A stretch of 64,000 bases of DNA from the NCBI RefSeq assembly GCF_050947335.1, contig NW_027473317.1, positions 2,852,001 to 2,916,000 of the forward strand. Reading direction: 5' to 3'. A program made the position numbers and the translations under genes. The notes beneath the pieces are model-generated. The model did not search any database. It was not told where the DNA came from and saw nothing but the letters and a program-made list of their open reading frames with translations. Of this stretch, positions 1 through 13,852 are shown one piece after another; within the stretch, counting starts at the first letter, position 1; each line of letters starts with the position of its first letter. Source of the DNA: Megachile rotundata (lineage: Eukaryota > Arthropoda > Insecta > Hymenoptera > Megachilidae).

Positions 1-1274
1 TGTATGATTGTGATTGTATGATTGCGTTTGTATGATTGTGATTGTATGATTGTGATCGTATGATTGTGGTTGTATAATTATGGTTCCATGATTGTGATTG
101 TATGATTGTTCCTGCATGATTATGATCGTATGATTGTAATTGCATGATTCAGATTGCATGATTGTGATTTTATGATTGTGATTGTATGATTGCGATTGTA
201 TGATTGCAATTTTATGAGTGTGATTATATGATTATGATTGTATGATTGTGATTGTATGATGGTGATTGTATGATTGTGATTGTATGATGGTGATTGTATG
301 ATTGTGATTGTATGTTTGTGATTATATGATTGTGATTGTATGATTGTGATTGTGTGATTGAGATTGAATGATTGGGATTGTATGATTGGGATTGTATGAT
401 TGTGATTGAATGATAGTGATTGTGACATTGCGATTGTATGATTGCGGTTGTAATATTGCGATTGTATGATTGTGATTGTATGATTGTGATTGTATGATCG
501 TGATTGTATGATCGTGATTGTATGATCGTGATTGTATGATCGTGATTTTATGATTGTAATTGTATGACTGTGATTGTATTATTGTGATTGTATTATTGTG
601 ATTGTATGATTGTGATTGTATGATTTTGATTGTATGACTGTGATTGTATGATTGTGATTGTATGATTCAGATTGTATGGTTGTGGTTGTATGATTGTGAT
701 TGTATGATTGTGATTGTATGATTGTGATTGTATGGTTGTGATTGTATGATTGTGATTGTATGATTGTGATTGTATGATTGTGATTGTATGATTGTGATTG
801 TATGACTGTGATTGTTTGATTGTGATTGTATGATAGTGATTGTATGACTGTGATTGTATGATTGTGATTGTATGATAGTGATTGTGATATTGCGATTGTA
901 TGATTGCGATTGTATGATTGTGATTGCATGACTGTGATTGTATGATTGTGTTTGTATGATTGTGATTGTATGATTGTGATTGTATAATTGTCATTGTATG
1001 ATTGTGATTGTATTACTTTTATTGTATGATTGTGATTGTATGATTGTGATTGTATGATGGTGATTGTATGATTGTGATTGTATGTTTGTGATTATATGAT
1101 TGTGATTGTATGATTGTGATTGTATGATTGAGATTGTATGATTGTGATTGTATGACTGTGATTGTATGATTGTGATTGTATGATAGTGATTGTGATATTG
1201 CGATTGTATGATTGCGATTGTATGATTGTGATTGCATGACTGTGATTGTATGATTGTGTTTGTATGATTGTGAT
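1..1274 (+). repeat. Higher-order block A, copy 1
   Basis: This stretch matches 3501-4788 unit for unit, offset 3500 at the left and 3514 from about 600 onward. The one-unit change comes from two versus three TGTATTATTGTGAT units near 575-600. The match ends where this copy has TGTATGACTGTGAT at 1275 and the other has TGTATGATTGTGAT at 4789. The left limit is unknown because the window starts inside the block. Confidence 0.9.
57..154 (+). repeat. GTTCC cassette 1
   Basis: Seven divergent units in fixed order: CGTATGATTGTGGT, TGTATAATTATGGT, TCCATGATTGTGAT, TGTATGATTGTTCC, TGCATGATTATGAT, CGTATGATTGTAAT, TGCATGATTCAGAT. This is the reference form; unit 2 starts TGTATAATT. Its role is unknown. 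Confidence 0.93.
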
Positions 1275-1330
1275 TGTATGACTGTGATTGTATGATTGTG
1301 ATAGTAAGATTGTGATTGTATGATTGTGAT

Positions 1331-2076
1331 TGTATGATTGTGATTGTATGATTTTAATTGTATAATTGGGATTGTATGATTGGGATTGTATGATTGTGAT
1401 AGAATGATTGCGATTGTATGATTGCGATTGTATGATTGCGATTGTATGATTGTGATTGTATGATTGCGTTTGTATGATTGCGATTGTATGATTGTCATTG
1501 TATGATTGTGATTGTATGATTTTAATTGGATGATTGTGATTGTATGAATGCGATGGTAATATTGCGATTGTATGATTGGGATTGTATGATTGTGATTGTA
1601 TGATCGTGATTGTATGATCGTGATTGTATGATCGTGATTGTATGATCGTGATTGTATGATTGTGATTGTACGACAGTGATTGTGACATTGCGATTGTATG
1701 ATTGCGATTGTATGATTGTGATTGTATGACTGTGATTGTATGATTGTGATTGTATGATTGTGATTGTATGATTGTGATTGTATGACTGTGATTGTATGAT
1801 TGTGATTGTATGATAGTGATTGTGATATTGCGATTGTATGATTGCGATTGTATGATTGTGATTGCATGACTGTGATTGTATGATTGTGTTTGTATGATTG
1901 TGATTGTATGATTGTGATTGTATAATTGTCATTGTATGATTGTGATTGTATTACTTTTATTGTATGATTGTGATTGTATGATTGTGATTGTATGATGGTG
2001 ATTGTATGATTGTGATTGTATGTTTGTGATTATATGATTGTGATTGTATGATTGTGATTGTATGATTGAGATTGAA
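1331..2076 (+). repeat. Higher-order block D, copy 1
   Basis: Starts just before TGTATGATTTTAAT at 1345 and continues through TGTATAATTGGGAT, AGAATGATTGCGAT, a second TTTAAT unit followed by TGGATGATTGTGAT, a short GATC run, and the TGTCAT ... ACTTTTAT landmark. It matches 8077-8822 at offset 6746 (482 units minus the two 13-mers between them). It has four GATC units and TGTACGACAG where the other copy has three and TGTACGATAG, with no length change. Confidence 0.8.
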
Positions 2077-2492
2077 TGATTGGGATTGTATGATTGTGAT
2101 TGTATGATTGTGATTGTATGATTGTGATTGTATGATTGTGATTGTATGATCGTGATTGTATGATTGTGATTGCATGATTGTGATTGTATGATTGTGATTG
2201 TATGATTGTGATTGTATGATTTTAATTGTATAATTGGGACTGTATGATTGGGATTGTATGATTGTGATTGTATGATTGTGGTTGTATGTTTGAGATTGAA
2301 TGATTGGGATTGTATGATTGTGATTGTGTGATTGTGATTGTATGATTGTGATTGTATGATTGTGATTGTATGATTGTGATAGAATGATTGCGATTGTATG
2401 ATTGCGATTGTATGATTGCGATTGTATGATTGTGATTGTATCATTGCGTTTGTATGATTGCGATTGTATGATTGTCATTGTATGATTGTGAT

Positions 2493-2604
2493 TGTATGAT
2501 CGTGATTGTATGATCGTGATTGTATGATCGTGATTGTATGATCGTGATTGTATGATCGTGGTTGTATGATCGTGATTGTATGATCGTGATTGTATGATCG
2601 TGAT
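2493..2604 (+). repeat. GATC-unit run, 8 units
   Basis: Eight consecutive TGTATGATCGTGAT-type units, one ending GTGGT. Confidence 0.93.
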
Positions 2605-3500
2605 TGTATGACTGTGATTGTATAATAGTGATTGTGACATTGCGATTGTATGATTGCGATTGTATGATTGTGATTGTATGACTGTGATTGTGTGATTGTG
2701 ATAGTAAGATTGTGATTGTATGATTGTGATTGTATGATAGTGATTGTGACATTGCGATTGTATGATTGCGATTGTATGATTGTGATTGTATGATTGTGAT
2801 TGTATGATTGTGATTGTATGATTGCGACTGTATGATTGTGATTGTATGATTGTGATTGCATGATTGTGATTATATGATTGTGATTATATGATTGTGATTG
2901 TATGATTGTGATTGCATGATTGTGATTGTATGATCGTCATTGTATGATTGTGATTGTATGATTTTAATTGTATGATTGTGATTGTATGATTGTGATTGTT
3001 TGATCGTGATTGTATGATCGTGATTGTATGATTGTGATTGTATGATTGTGATTGTATGACTGTGATTGTATAATAGTGATTGTGACATTGCGATTGTATG
3101 ATTGCGATTGTAAGATTGTGATTGTATGATTGTGATTGTATGATTGTGATTGTATGATTTTAATTGTATGATTGTGATTGTATGATTGTGATTGTATGAT
3201 TGTGACTGTATGACTGTGATTGTACGATTGTGATTGTATGATAGCGATTGTGATATTGCGATTGTATGATTGCGATTGTATGATTGTGATTGCATGACTG
3301 TGATTGTATGATTGTGTTTGTATGATTGTGATTGTATGATTGTGATTGTATAATTGTCATTGTATGATTGTGATTGTATTACTTTTATTGTATGATTGTG
3401 ATTGTATGATTGTGATTGTATGATGGTGATTGTATGATTGTGATTGTATGTTTGTGATTATATGATTGTGATTGCATGACTGTGATTGTATGATTGTGTT

Positions 3501-4788
3501 TGTATGATTGTGATTGTATGATTGCGTTTGTATGATTGTGATTGTATGATTGTGATCGTATGATTGTGGTTGTATAATTATGGTTCCATGATTGTGATTG
3601 TATGATTGTTCCTGCATGATTATGATCGTATGATTGTAATTGCATGATTCAGATTGTATGATTGTGATTTTATGATTGTGATTGTATGATTGCGATTGTA
3701 TGATTGCAATTTTATGAGTGTGATTATATGATTATGATTGTATGATTGTGATTGTATGATGGTGATTGTATGATTGTGATTGTATGATGGTGATTGTATG
3801 ATTGTGATTGTATGTTTGTGATTATATGATTGTGATTGTATGATTGTGATTGTGTGATTGAGATTGAATGATTGGGATTGTATGATTGGGATTGTATGAT
3901 TGTGATTGAATGATAGTGATTGTGACATTGCGATTGTATGATTGCGGTTGTAATATTGCGATTGTATGATTGTGATTGTATGATTGTGATTGTATGATCG
4001 TGATTGTATGATCGTGATTGTATGATCGTGATTGTATGATCGTGATTTTATGATTGTAATTGTATGATTGTGATTGTATTATTGTGATTGTATTATTGTG
4101 ATTGTATTATTGTGATTGTATGATTGTGATTGTATGATTTTGATTGTATGACTGTGATTGTATGATTGTGATTGTATGATTCAGATTGTATGGTTGTGGT
4201 TGTATGATTGTGATTGTATGATTGTGATTGTATGATTGTGATTGTATGGTTGTGATTGTATGATTGTGATTGTATGATTGTGATTGTATGATTGTGATTG
4301 TATGATTGTGATTGTATGACTGTGATTGTTTGATTGTGATTGTATGATAGTGATTGTATGACTGTGATTGTATGATTGTGATTGTATGATAGTGATTGTG
4401 ATATTGCGATTGTATGATTGCGATTGTATGATTGTGATTGCATGACTGTGATTGTATGATTGTGTTTGTATGATTGTGATTGTATGATTGTGATTGTATA
4501 ATTGTCATTGTATGATTGTGATTGTATTACTTTTATTGTATGATTGTGATTGTATGATTGTGATTGTATGATGGTGATTGTATGATTGTGATTGTATGTT
4601 TGTGATTATATGATTGTGATTGTATGATTGTGATTGTATGATTGAGATTGTATGATTGTGATTGTATGACTGTGATTGTATGATTGTGATTGTATGATAG
4701 TGATTGTGATATTGCGATTGTATGATTGCGATTGTATGATTGTGATTGCATGACTGTGATTGTATGATTGTGTTTGTATGATTGTGAT
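3501..4788 (+). repeat. Higher-order block A, copy 2
   Basis: Second copy of block A, 92 units against 91 in copy 1. It carries a third TGTATTATTGTGAT unit near 4100 and TGTATGATTGTGAT where copy 1 has a TGTATGACTGTGAT. Otherwise I noticed only scattered single-base differences, such as TGTATGATTG for TGCATGATTG after the GTTCC cassette. Confidence 0.9.
3557..3654 (+). repeat. GTTCC cassette 2
   Basis: Same seven units as the cassette at 57, with unit 2 in the TGTATAATT form; part of block A copy 2. Confidence 0.93.
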
Positions 4789-4900
4789 TGTATGATTGTG
4801 ATTGTATAATTGTCATTGTATGATTGTGATTGTATTACTTTTATTGTATGATTGTGATTGTATGATTGTGATTGTATGATGGTGATTGTATGATTGTGAT

Positions 4901-6369
4901 TGTATGTTTGTGATTATATGATTGTGATTGTATAATAGTGATTGTGACATTGCGATTGTATGATTGCGATTGTATGATTGTGATTGTATGACTGTGATTG
5001 TGTGATTGTGATAGTAAGATTGTGATTGTATGATTGTGATTGTATGATAGTGATTGTGACATTGCGATTGTATGATTGCGATTGTATGATTGTGATTGTA
5101 TGATTGTGATTGTATGATTGTGATTGTATGATTGCGACTGTATGATTGTGATTGTATGATTGTGATTGTATGATTGTGATTGTATGATTGTGATTGTATG
5201 ATTGTGATTGTATGATAGTGATTGTGACATTGCGATTGTATGATTGCGATTGTAAGATTGTGATTGTATGATTGTGATTGTATGATTGTGATTGTATGAT
5301 TTTAATTGTATGATTGTGATTGCATGATTGTGATTATATGATTGTGATTGTATGATTGTGATTGTATGATTGTGACTGTATGACTGTGATTGTACGATTG
5401 TGATTGTATGATAGCGATTGTGATATTGCGATTGTATGATTGCGATTGTATGATTGTGATTGCATGACTGTGATTGTATGATTGTGTTTGTATGATTGTG
5501 ATTGTATGATTGTGATTGTATAATTGTCATTGTATGATTGTGATTGTATGACTTTTATTGTATGATTGTGATTGTATGATTGTGATTGTATGATTGTGAT
5601 TGTATGATCGTGATTGTATGATCGTGATTGTATGATCGTGATTATATGATTCTGATTGTATGATTGTGATTATATGATTGTGATTGTATGATTGCGTTTG
5701 TATGATTGTGATTTTATGATAGTGATTGTATGATTGTGATTGTATGATTGTGATTGTATGATAGTGATTGTGACATTGCGATTGTATGATTGCGATTGTA
5801 ATATTGCGATTGTATGATTGTGATGTATGATTGTGATTGTATGATCGTGATTATATGATCGTGATTGTATGATTGTGATTGTATGATTGTGATTATATGA
5901 TTGTGATTGTATGATTGTGATTGTATGACTGTGATTGTATAATAGTGATTGTGACATTGCGATTGTATGATTGCGATTGTATGATTGTGATTGTATGAGT
6001 GTGATTGTATGGTTGTGATTGTATGATTGTGATTGTATGATTGTGATTGTATGATTGTGATTGTATGGTTGTGATTGTATGATTGTGATTGTTTGATTGT
6101 GATTGTATGATAGTGATTGCGACATTGCGATTGTATGATTGCGATTGTATGATTGTGATTGTATGACTGTGATTGTATGATTGTGATAGTAAGATTGTGA
6201 TTGTATGATTTTAATTGTATAATTGGGATTGTATGATTGGGATTGTATGATTGTGATTGTATGGTTGTGATTGTATGATTGTGATTGTATGATGGTGATT
6301 GTATGATTGCGATTGTATGATTGTGATTGTATGGTTGTGATTGTATGATTGTGATTGTTTGATTGTGAT
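4901..6369 (+). repeat. 1,469-bp tandem higher-order repeat, copy 1
   Basis: It is followed directly by a second copy at 6370. The period is 1,469 bp, one less than 105 units, because each copy contains one 13-bp unit (5811-5823 here). I saw no difference between the copies in the stretches compared base by base. Left boundary: the block opens with TGTATGTTTGTGAT, and the preceding unit differs (TGTATGATTG at 4887, TGTTTGATTG at 6356). Confidence 0.92.
5811..5823 (+). repeat. 13-bp unit (register break, -1)
   Basis: TGTATGATTGTGA followed at once by TGTATGA: one T is missing. The same break recurs at 7280, 21307 and 26240 in similar surroundings, after a TGTAATATTGCGAT unit. Confidence 0.93.
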
Positions 6370-7838
6370 TGTATGTTTGTGATTATATGATTGTGATTGT
6401 ATAATAGTGATTGTGACATTGCGATTGTATGATTGCGATTGTATGATTGTGATTGTATGACTGTGATTGTGTGATTGTGATAGTAAGATTGTGATTGTAT
6501 GATTGTGATTGTATGATAGTGATTGTGACATTGCGATTGTATGATTGCGATTGTATGATTGTGATTGTATGATTGTGATTGTATGATTGTGATTGTATGA
6601 TTGCGACTGTATGATTGTGATTGTATGATTGTGATTGTATGATTGTGATTGTATGATTGTGATTGTATGATTGTGATTGTATGATAGTGATTGTGACATT
6701 GCGATTGTATGATTGCGATTGTAAGATTGTGATTGTATGATTGTGATTGTATGATTGTGATTGTATGATTTTAATTGTATGATTGTGATTGCATGATTGT
6801 GATTATATGATTGTGATTGTATGATTGTGATTGTATGATTGTGACTGTATGACTGTGATTGTACGATTGTGATTGTATGATAGCGATTGTGATATTGCGA
6901 TTGTATGATTGCGATTGTATGATTGTGATTGCATGACTGTGATTGTATGATTGTGTTTGTATGATTGTGATTGTATGATTGTGATTGTATAATTGTCATT
7001 GTATGATTGTGATTGTATGACTTTTATTGTATGATTGTGATTGTATGATTGTGATTGTATGATTGTGATTGTATGATCGTGATTGTATGATCGTGATTGT
7101 ATGATCGTGATTATATGATTCTGATTGTATGATTGTGATTATATGATTGTGATTGTATGATTGCGTTTGTATGATTGTGATTTTATGATAGTGATTGTAT
7201 GATTGTGATTGTATGATTGTGATTGTATGATAGTGATTGTGACATTGCGATTGTATGATTGCGATTGTAATATTGCGATTGTATGATTGTGATGTATGAT
7301 TGTGATTGTATGATCGTGATTATATGATCGTGATTGTATGATTGTGATTGTATGATTGTGATTATATGATTGTGATTGTATGATTGTGATTGTATGACTG
7401 TGATTGTATAATAGTGATTGTGACATTGCGATTGTATGATTGCGATTGTATGATTGTGATTGTATGAGTGTGATTGTATGGTTGTGATTGTATGATTGTG
7501 ATTGTATGATTGTGATTGTATGATTGTGATTGTATGGTTGTGATTGTATGATTGTGATTGTTTGATTGTGATTGTATGATAGTGATTGCGACATTGCGAT
7601 TGTATGATTGCGATTGTATGATTGTGATTGTATGACTGTGATTGTATGATTGTGATAGTAAGATTGTGATTGTATGATTTTAATTGTATAATTGGGATTG
7701 TATGATTGGGATTGTATGATTGTGATTGTATGGTTGTGATTGTATGATTGTGATTGTATGATGGTGATTGTATGATTGCGATTGTATGATTGTGATTGTA
7801 TGGTTGTGATTGTATGATTGTGATTGTTTGATTGTGAT
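6370..7838 (+). repeat. 1,469-bp tandem higher-order repeat, copy 2
   Basis: Second copy, in direct contact with copy 1 and including the matching 13-bp unit at 7280-7292. It ends after TGTTTGATTGTGAT; what follows is not a third full copy but a repeat of this copy's last 19 units. Confidence 0.92.
7280..7292 (+). repeat. 13-bp unit (register break, -1)
   Basis: Copy of the 5811 break, offset 1,469. Confidence 0.93.
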
Positions 7839-8033
7839 TGTATGATAGTGATTGCGACATTGCGATTGTATGATTGCGATTGTATGATTGTGATTGTATG
7901 ACTGTGATTGTATGATTGTGATAGTAAGATTGTGATTGTATGATTTTAATTGTATAATTGGGATTGTATGATTGGGATTGTATGATTGTGATTGTATGGT
8001 TGTCATTGTATGATTGTGATTGTATGATGGTGA
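7839..8033 (+). repeat. Partial third repeat of the last part of the 1,469-bp block
   Basis: Repeats 7573 onward at a spacing of 266 bp (19 units): TGTATGATAGTGAT, TGCGACATTGCGAT and so on through TGTATGATTTTAAT, TGTATAATTGGGAT and TGTATGATTGGGAT. It differs at TGTATGGTTGTCAT (TGTATGGTTGTGAT in the other copy) and fades out near 8033. This looks like a nested 19-unit duplication at the end of the larger pair. Confidence 0.75.
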
Positions 8034-8076
8034 TTGTATGATTGTGATTGTATGTTTGTGATTATATGATTGTGAT

Positions 8077-8822
8077 TGTATGATTGTGATTGTATGATTT
8101 TAATTGTATAATTGGGATTGTATGATTGGGATTGTATGATTGTGATAGAATGATTGCGATTGTATGATTGCGATTGTATGATTGCGATTGTATGATTGTG
8201 ATTGTATGATTGCGTTTGTATGATTGCGATTGTATGATTGTCATTGTATGATTGTGATTGTATGATTTTAATTGGATGATTGTGATTGTATGAATGCGAT
8301 TGTAATATTGCGATTGTATGATTGGGATTGTATGATTGTGATTGTATGATCGTGATTGTATGATCGTGATTGTATGATCGTGATTGTATGATTGTGATTG
8401 TATGATTGTGATTGTACGATAGTGATTGTGACATTGCGATTGTATGATTGCGATTGTATGATTGTGATTGTATGACTGTGATTGTATGATTGTGATTGTA
8501 TGATTGTGATTGTATGATTGTGATTGTATGACTGTGATTGTATGATTGTGATTGTATGATAGTGATTGTGATATTGCGATTGTATGATTGCGATTGTATG
8601 ATTGTGATTGCATGACTGTGATTGTATGATTGTGTTTGTATGATTGTGATTGTATGATTGTGATTGTATAATTGTCATTGTATGATTGTGATTGTATGAC
8701 TTTTATTGTATGATTGTGATTGTATGATTGTGATTGTATGATGGTGATTGTATGATTGTGATTGTATGTTTGTGATTATATGATTGTGATTGTATGATTG
8801 TGATTGTATGATTGAGATTGAA
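8077..8822 (+). repeat. Higher-order block D, copy 2
   Basis: Offset 6746 from block D copy 1 and 3584 (256 units) before the copy near 11.66 kb. It carries three GATC units near 8346-8388. The match to copy 1 weakens after TGTATGATTGAGAT near 8815, where the next unit is TGAATGATTGTGAT rather than TGAATGATTGGGAT. Confidence 0.8.
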
Positions 8823-9056
8823 TGATTGTGATTGTATGATTGTGATTGTATGATTGTGATTGTATGATTGTGATTGTATGATTGTGATTGTATGATTGTG
8901 ATTGTATGATTGTGATTGTATGATTGTGATTGTATGATTGTGATAGAATGATTGCGATTGTATGATTGCAATTGTATGATTGCGATTGTATGATTGTGAT
9001 TGTATCATTGCGTTTGTATGATTGCGATTGTATGATTGTGATTATATGATTGTGAT

Positions 9057-9182
9057 TGTATGATCGTGATTGTATGATCGTGATTGTATGATCGTGATTG
9101 TATGATCGTGATTGTATGATCGTGATTGTATGATCGTGATTGTATGATCGTGATTGTATGATCGTGATTGTATGATCGTGAT
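9057..9182 (+). repeat. GATC-unit run, 9 units
   Basis: Nine consecutive TGTATGATCGTGAT units, followed by TGTATGATTG, TGTATGACTG and TGTATAATAG units, the usual right flank of these runs. Confidence 0.93.
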
Positions 9183-9588
9183 TGTATGATTGTGATTGTA
9201 TGACTGTGATTGTATAATAGTGATTGTGACATTGCGATTTTATGATTGCGATTGTATGATTGTGATTGTATGACTGTGATTGTGTGATTGTGATAGTAAG
9301 ATTGTGATTGTATGATTGTGATTGTATGATAGTGATTGTGACATTGCGATTGTATGATTGCGATTGTATGATTGTGATTGTATGATTGTGATTGTATGAT
9401 CGTCATTGTATGATTGTGATTGTATGATTTTAATTGTATGATTGTGATTGTATGATTGTGATTGTATGATCGTGATTGTATGATCGTGATTGTATGATTG
9501 TGATTGTATGATTGTGATTGTATGACTGTGATTGTATAATAGTGATTGTGACATTGCGATTGTATGATTGCGATTGTATGATTGTGAT

Positions 9589-9686
9589 CGTATGATTGTG
9601 GTTGTATAATTATGGTTCCATGATTGTGATTGTATGATTGTTCCTACATGATTATGATCGTATGATTGTAATTGCATGATTCAGAT
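9589..9686 (+). repeat. GTTCC cassette 3
   Basis: Same order with unit 2 in the TGTATAATT form; unit 5 is TACATGATTATGAT, a change not seen in other copies. Confidence 0.92.
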
Positions 9687-10624
9687 TGTATGATTGTGAT
9701 CTTATGATTGTGATTGTATGATTGCGATTGTATGATTGCAATTTTATGAGTGTGATTATATGATTATGATTGTATGATTGTGATTGTATGATGGTGATTG
9801 TATGATTGTGATTGTATGATGGTGATTGTATGATTGTGATTGTATGTTTGTGATTATATGATTGTGATTGTATGATTGTGATTGTATGATTGAGATTGAA
9901 TGATTGGGATTGTATGATTGTGATTGTATGATTGTGATTGTATGATTGTGATTGTATGATTTTAATTGTATGATTGTGATTGTATGATTGTGATTGCATG
10001 ATTGCGACTGTATGATTGTGATTGTATGATTTTGATTGCATGATTGTGATTGCATGACTGTGATTATATGATTGTGATTGTATGATTGTGATTGTATGAT
10101 TGTGATTGTATGATGGTGATTGTATGATTATGATTGTATGATTGTGATTGTATGATTGTGATTGTATGATTGTGATTGTATGATTTTGATTGTATGATTG
10201 TGATTGTATGATTGTGATTGTATGATTGTGATTGTATGACTGTGATTGTATGACTGTGATTGTATGATAGTGATTGTGATATTGCGATTGTATGATTGCG
10301 ATTGTATGACTGTGATTGCATGACTGTGATTATATGATTGTGTTTGTATGATTGTGATTGTATGATTGTCATTGTATGAATGTGATTGTATGACTTTTAT
10401 TGTATGATTGTGATTGCATGATTGTGATTGTATGATTGTGATTGTATGATTTTGATTGTATGGTTGTGATTGCATGATTGAGATTGTATGATTGTGTTTG
10501 TATGATTGTGATTGTATGATTGTGATTGTATGCTTGTGATTGAATGATTGTGATTGTGACATTGCGATTGTATGATTGCGATTTTATGATTGTGTTTGTA
10601 TGATTGCGATTGTATGATTGTGAT

Positions 10625-10722
10625 CGTATGATTGTGGTTGTATAATTATGGTTCCATGATTGTGATTGTATGATTGTTCCTGCATGATTATGATCGTATG
10701 ATTGTAATTGCATGATTCAGAT
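10625..10722 (+). repeat. GTTCC cassette 4
   Basis: Last copy, going rightward, with unit 2 in the TGTATAATT form. It opens block E copy 1. Confidence 0.92.
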
Positions 10723-11640
10723 TGTATGATTGTGATTTTATGATTGTGATTGTATGATTGCGATTGTATGATTGCAATTTTATGAGTGTGATTATATGAT
10801 TATGATTGTATGATTGTGATTGTATGATGGTGATTGTATGATTGTGATTGTATGATGGTGATTGTATGATTGTGATTGTATGTTTGTGATTATATGATTA
10901 TGATTGTATGATTGTGATTGTATGATTGAGATTGAAAGATTGGGATTGTATGATTGTGATTGAATGATAGTGATTGTGACATTGCGATTGTATGATTGCG
11001 ATTGTAATATTGCGATTGTATGATTGTGATTGTATGATTGTGATTGTATGATCGTGATTGTATGATCGTGATTGTATGATCGTGATTGTATGATCGTGAT
11101 TTTATGATTGTAATTGTATGATTGTGATTGTATTATTGTGATTGTATTATTGTGATTGTATGATTGTGATTGTATGATTTTGATTGTATGACTGTGATTG
11201 TATGATTGTGATTGTATGATTCAGATTGTATGGTTGTGGTTGTATGATTGTGATTGTATGATTGTGATTGTATGATTGTGATTGTATGATTGTGATTGTA
11301 TGGTTGTGATTGTATGATTGTGATTGTATGATTGTGATTGTATGACTGTGATTGTATGGTTGTGATTGTATGATTGTGATTGTTTGATTGTGATTGTATG
11401 ATAGTGATTGCGACATTGCGATTGTATGATTGCGATTGTATGATTGTGATTGTATGACTGTGATTGTATGATTGTGATAGTAAGATTGTGATTGTATGAT
11501 TTTAATTGTATAATTGGGATTGTATGATTGGGATTGTATGATTGTGATTGTATGGTTGTGATTGTATGATTGTGATTGTATGATGGTGATTGTATGATTG
11601 TGATTGTATGTTTGTGATTATATGATTATGATTGTATGAT
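10625..11640 (+). repeat. Higher-order block E, copy 1
   Basis: Runs from a GTTCC cassette through a TATGAGTGTGAT segment, a GATC run, two TGTATTATTGTGAT units, TGTATGGTTGTGGT and on to TGTATGTTTGTGAT at 11605 followed by TATATGATTATGAT. The same order recurs from 12991 and from 15903. Cassette spacing to the next copy is 2366 but right-hand spacing is 2212, so copy 2 has lost 11 units. Confidence 0.75.
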
Positions 11641-11660
11641 TGTGATTGTATGATTGTGAT

Positions 11661-12292
11661 TGTATGATTGTGATTGTATGATTTTAATTGTATAATTGGG
11701 ATTGTATGATTGGGATTGTATGATTGTGATAGAATGATTGCGATTGTATGATTGCGATTGTATGATTGCGATTGTATGATTGAGATTGTATGATTGCGTT
11801 TGTATGATTGCGATTGTATGATTGTCATTGTATGATTGTGATTGTATGATTTTAATTGGATGATTGTGATTGTATGAATGCGATTGTAATATTGCGATTG
11901 TATGATTGGGATTGTATGATTGTGATTGTATGATCGTGATTGTATGATCGTGATTGTATGATCGTGATTGTATGATTGTGATTGTATGATTGTGATTGTA
12001 CGATAGTGATTGTGACATTGCGATTGTATGATTGCGATTGTATGATTGTGATTGTATGACTGTGATTGTATGATTGTGATTGTATGATTGTGATTGTATG
12101 ATTGTGATTGTATGACTGTGATTGTATGATTGTGATTGTATGATAGTGATTGTGATATTGCGATTGTATGATTGCGATTGTATGATTGTGATTGCATGAC
12201 TGTGATTGTATGATTGTGTTTGTATGATTGTGATTGTATGATTGTGATTGTATAATTGTCATTGTATGATTGTGATTGTATGACTTTTACTG
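11661..12292 (+). repeat. Higher-order block D, copy 3
   Basis: TGTATGATTTTAAT at 11675 sits 3,584 bp after its counterpart at 8091, and unit order agrees up to the landmark, which here reads ACTTTTAC instead of ACTTTTAT. Further relatives of this block lie near 37.16-37.8, 40.8-41.4, 47.8-48.4, 51.4-52.0 and, partly, 60.36-60.9 kb. Confidence 0.75.
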
Positions 12293-12990
12293 TATGATTG
12301 TGATTGTATGATTGTGATTGTATGATTGTGATTGTATGATTGTGATTGTATGATTGTGATTGTATGATCGTGATTGTATGATTGTGATTGCATGATTGTG
12401 ATTGTATGATTGTGATTGTATGATTGTGATTGTATGATTTTAATTGTATAATTGGGACTGTATGATTGGGATTGTATGATTGTGATTGTATGATTGTGCT
12501 TGTATGTTTGAGATTGAATGATTGGGATTGTATGATTGTGATTGTGTGATTGTGATTGTATGATTGTGATTGTATGATTGTGATTGTATGATTGTGATTG
12601 TATGATTGTGATTGTATGATTGTGATTGTATGATTGTGATTGTATGATCGTGATTGTATGATCGTGATTGTATGATTGTGATTGTATGACTGTGATTGTA
12701 TAATAGTGATTGTGACATTGCGATTGTATGATTGCGATTGTATGATTGTGATTGTATGATTGTGATTGTATGATTGTGATTGCATGATTGTGATTATATG
12801 ATTGTGATTATATGATTGTGATTGTATGATTGTGATTGCATGATTGTGATTGTATGATCGTCATTGTATGATTGTGATTGTATGATCTTAATTGTATGAT
12901 TGTGATTGTATGATTGTGATTGTATGATCGTGATTGTATGATCGTGATTTTATGATTGTGTTTGTATGATTGCGATTGTATGATTGTGAT

Positions 12991-13088
12991 CGTATGATTG
13001 TGGTTATATAATTATGGTTCCATGATTGTGATTGTATGATTGTTCCTGCATGATTATGATCGTATGATTGTAATTGCATGATTCAGAT
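12991..13088 (+). repeat. GTTCC cassette 5
   Basis: First copy with unit 2 as TATATAATTATGGT, the form shared by nearly all complete copies to its right. Confidence 0.92.
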
Positions 13089-13852
13089 TGTATGATTGTG
13101 ATTTTATGATTGTGATTGTATGATTGCGATTGTATGATTGCAATTTTATGAGTGTGATTATATGATTATGATTGTATGATTGTGATTGTATGATGGTGAT
13201 TGTATGATTGTGATTGTATGATGGTGATTGTATGATTGTGATTGTACGATTGTGATTGTATGATCGTGATTGTATGATCGTGATTGTATAATCGTGATTG
13301 TATGATCGTGATTTTATGATTGTAATTGTATGATTGTGATTGTATTATTGTGATTGTATTATTGTGATTGTATGATTGTGATTGTATGATTTTGATTGTA
13401 TGACTGTGATTGTATGATTGTGATTGTATGATTCAGATTGTATGATTCAGATTGTATGGTTGTGGTTGTATGATTGTGATTGTATGATTGTGATTGTATG
13501 ATTGTGATTGTATGGTTGTGATTGTATGATTGTGATTGTATGATTGTGATTGTATGATTGTGATTGTATGGTTGTGATTGTATGATTGTGATTGTTTGAT
13601 TGTGATTGTATGATAGTGATTGCGACATTGCGATTCTATGATTGCGATTGTATGATTGTGATTGTATGACTGTGATTGTATGATTGTGATAGTAAGATTG
13701 TGATTGTATGATTTTAATTGTATAATTGGGATTGTATGATTGGGATTGTATGATTGTGATTGTATGGTTGTGATTGTATGATTGTGATTGTATGATGGTG
13801 ATTGTATGATTGTGATTGTATGTTTGTGATTATATGATTATGATTGTATGAT
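12991..13852 (+). repeat. Higher-order block E, copy 2
   Basis: The shortest of the three copies. From about 13.35 kb rightward it matches copy 1 at offset 2212 and copy 3 at offset 3038 (TGTATGTTTGTGAT at 13817). It has a duplicated TGTATGATTCAGAT unit at about 13430-13457. Copy 3 has the same doublet with one unit changed to TACAGAT, so copies 2 and 3 are closer to each other than to copy 1. Confidence 0.75.

Noticed and set aside
12991..13088. TATA-box-like TATATAATTATGG inside the cassette as a promoter
   Set aside because: It arises by single substitutions from TGTATAATT in sister cassettes, has no associated gene or initiator, and AT-rich words are expected in this sequence.
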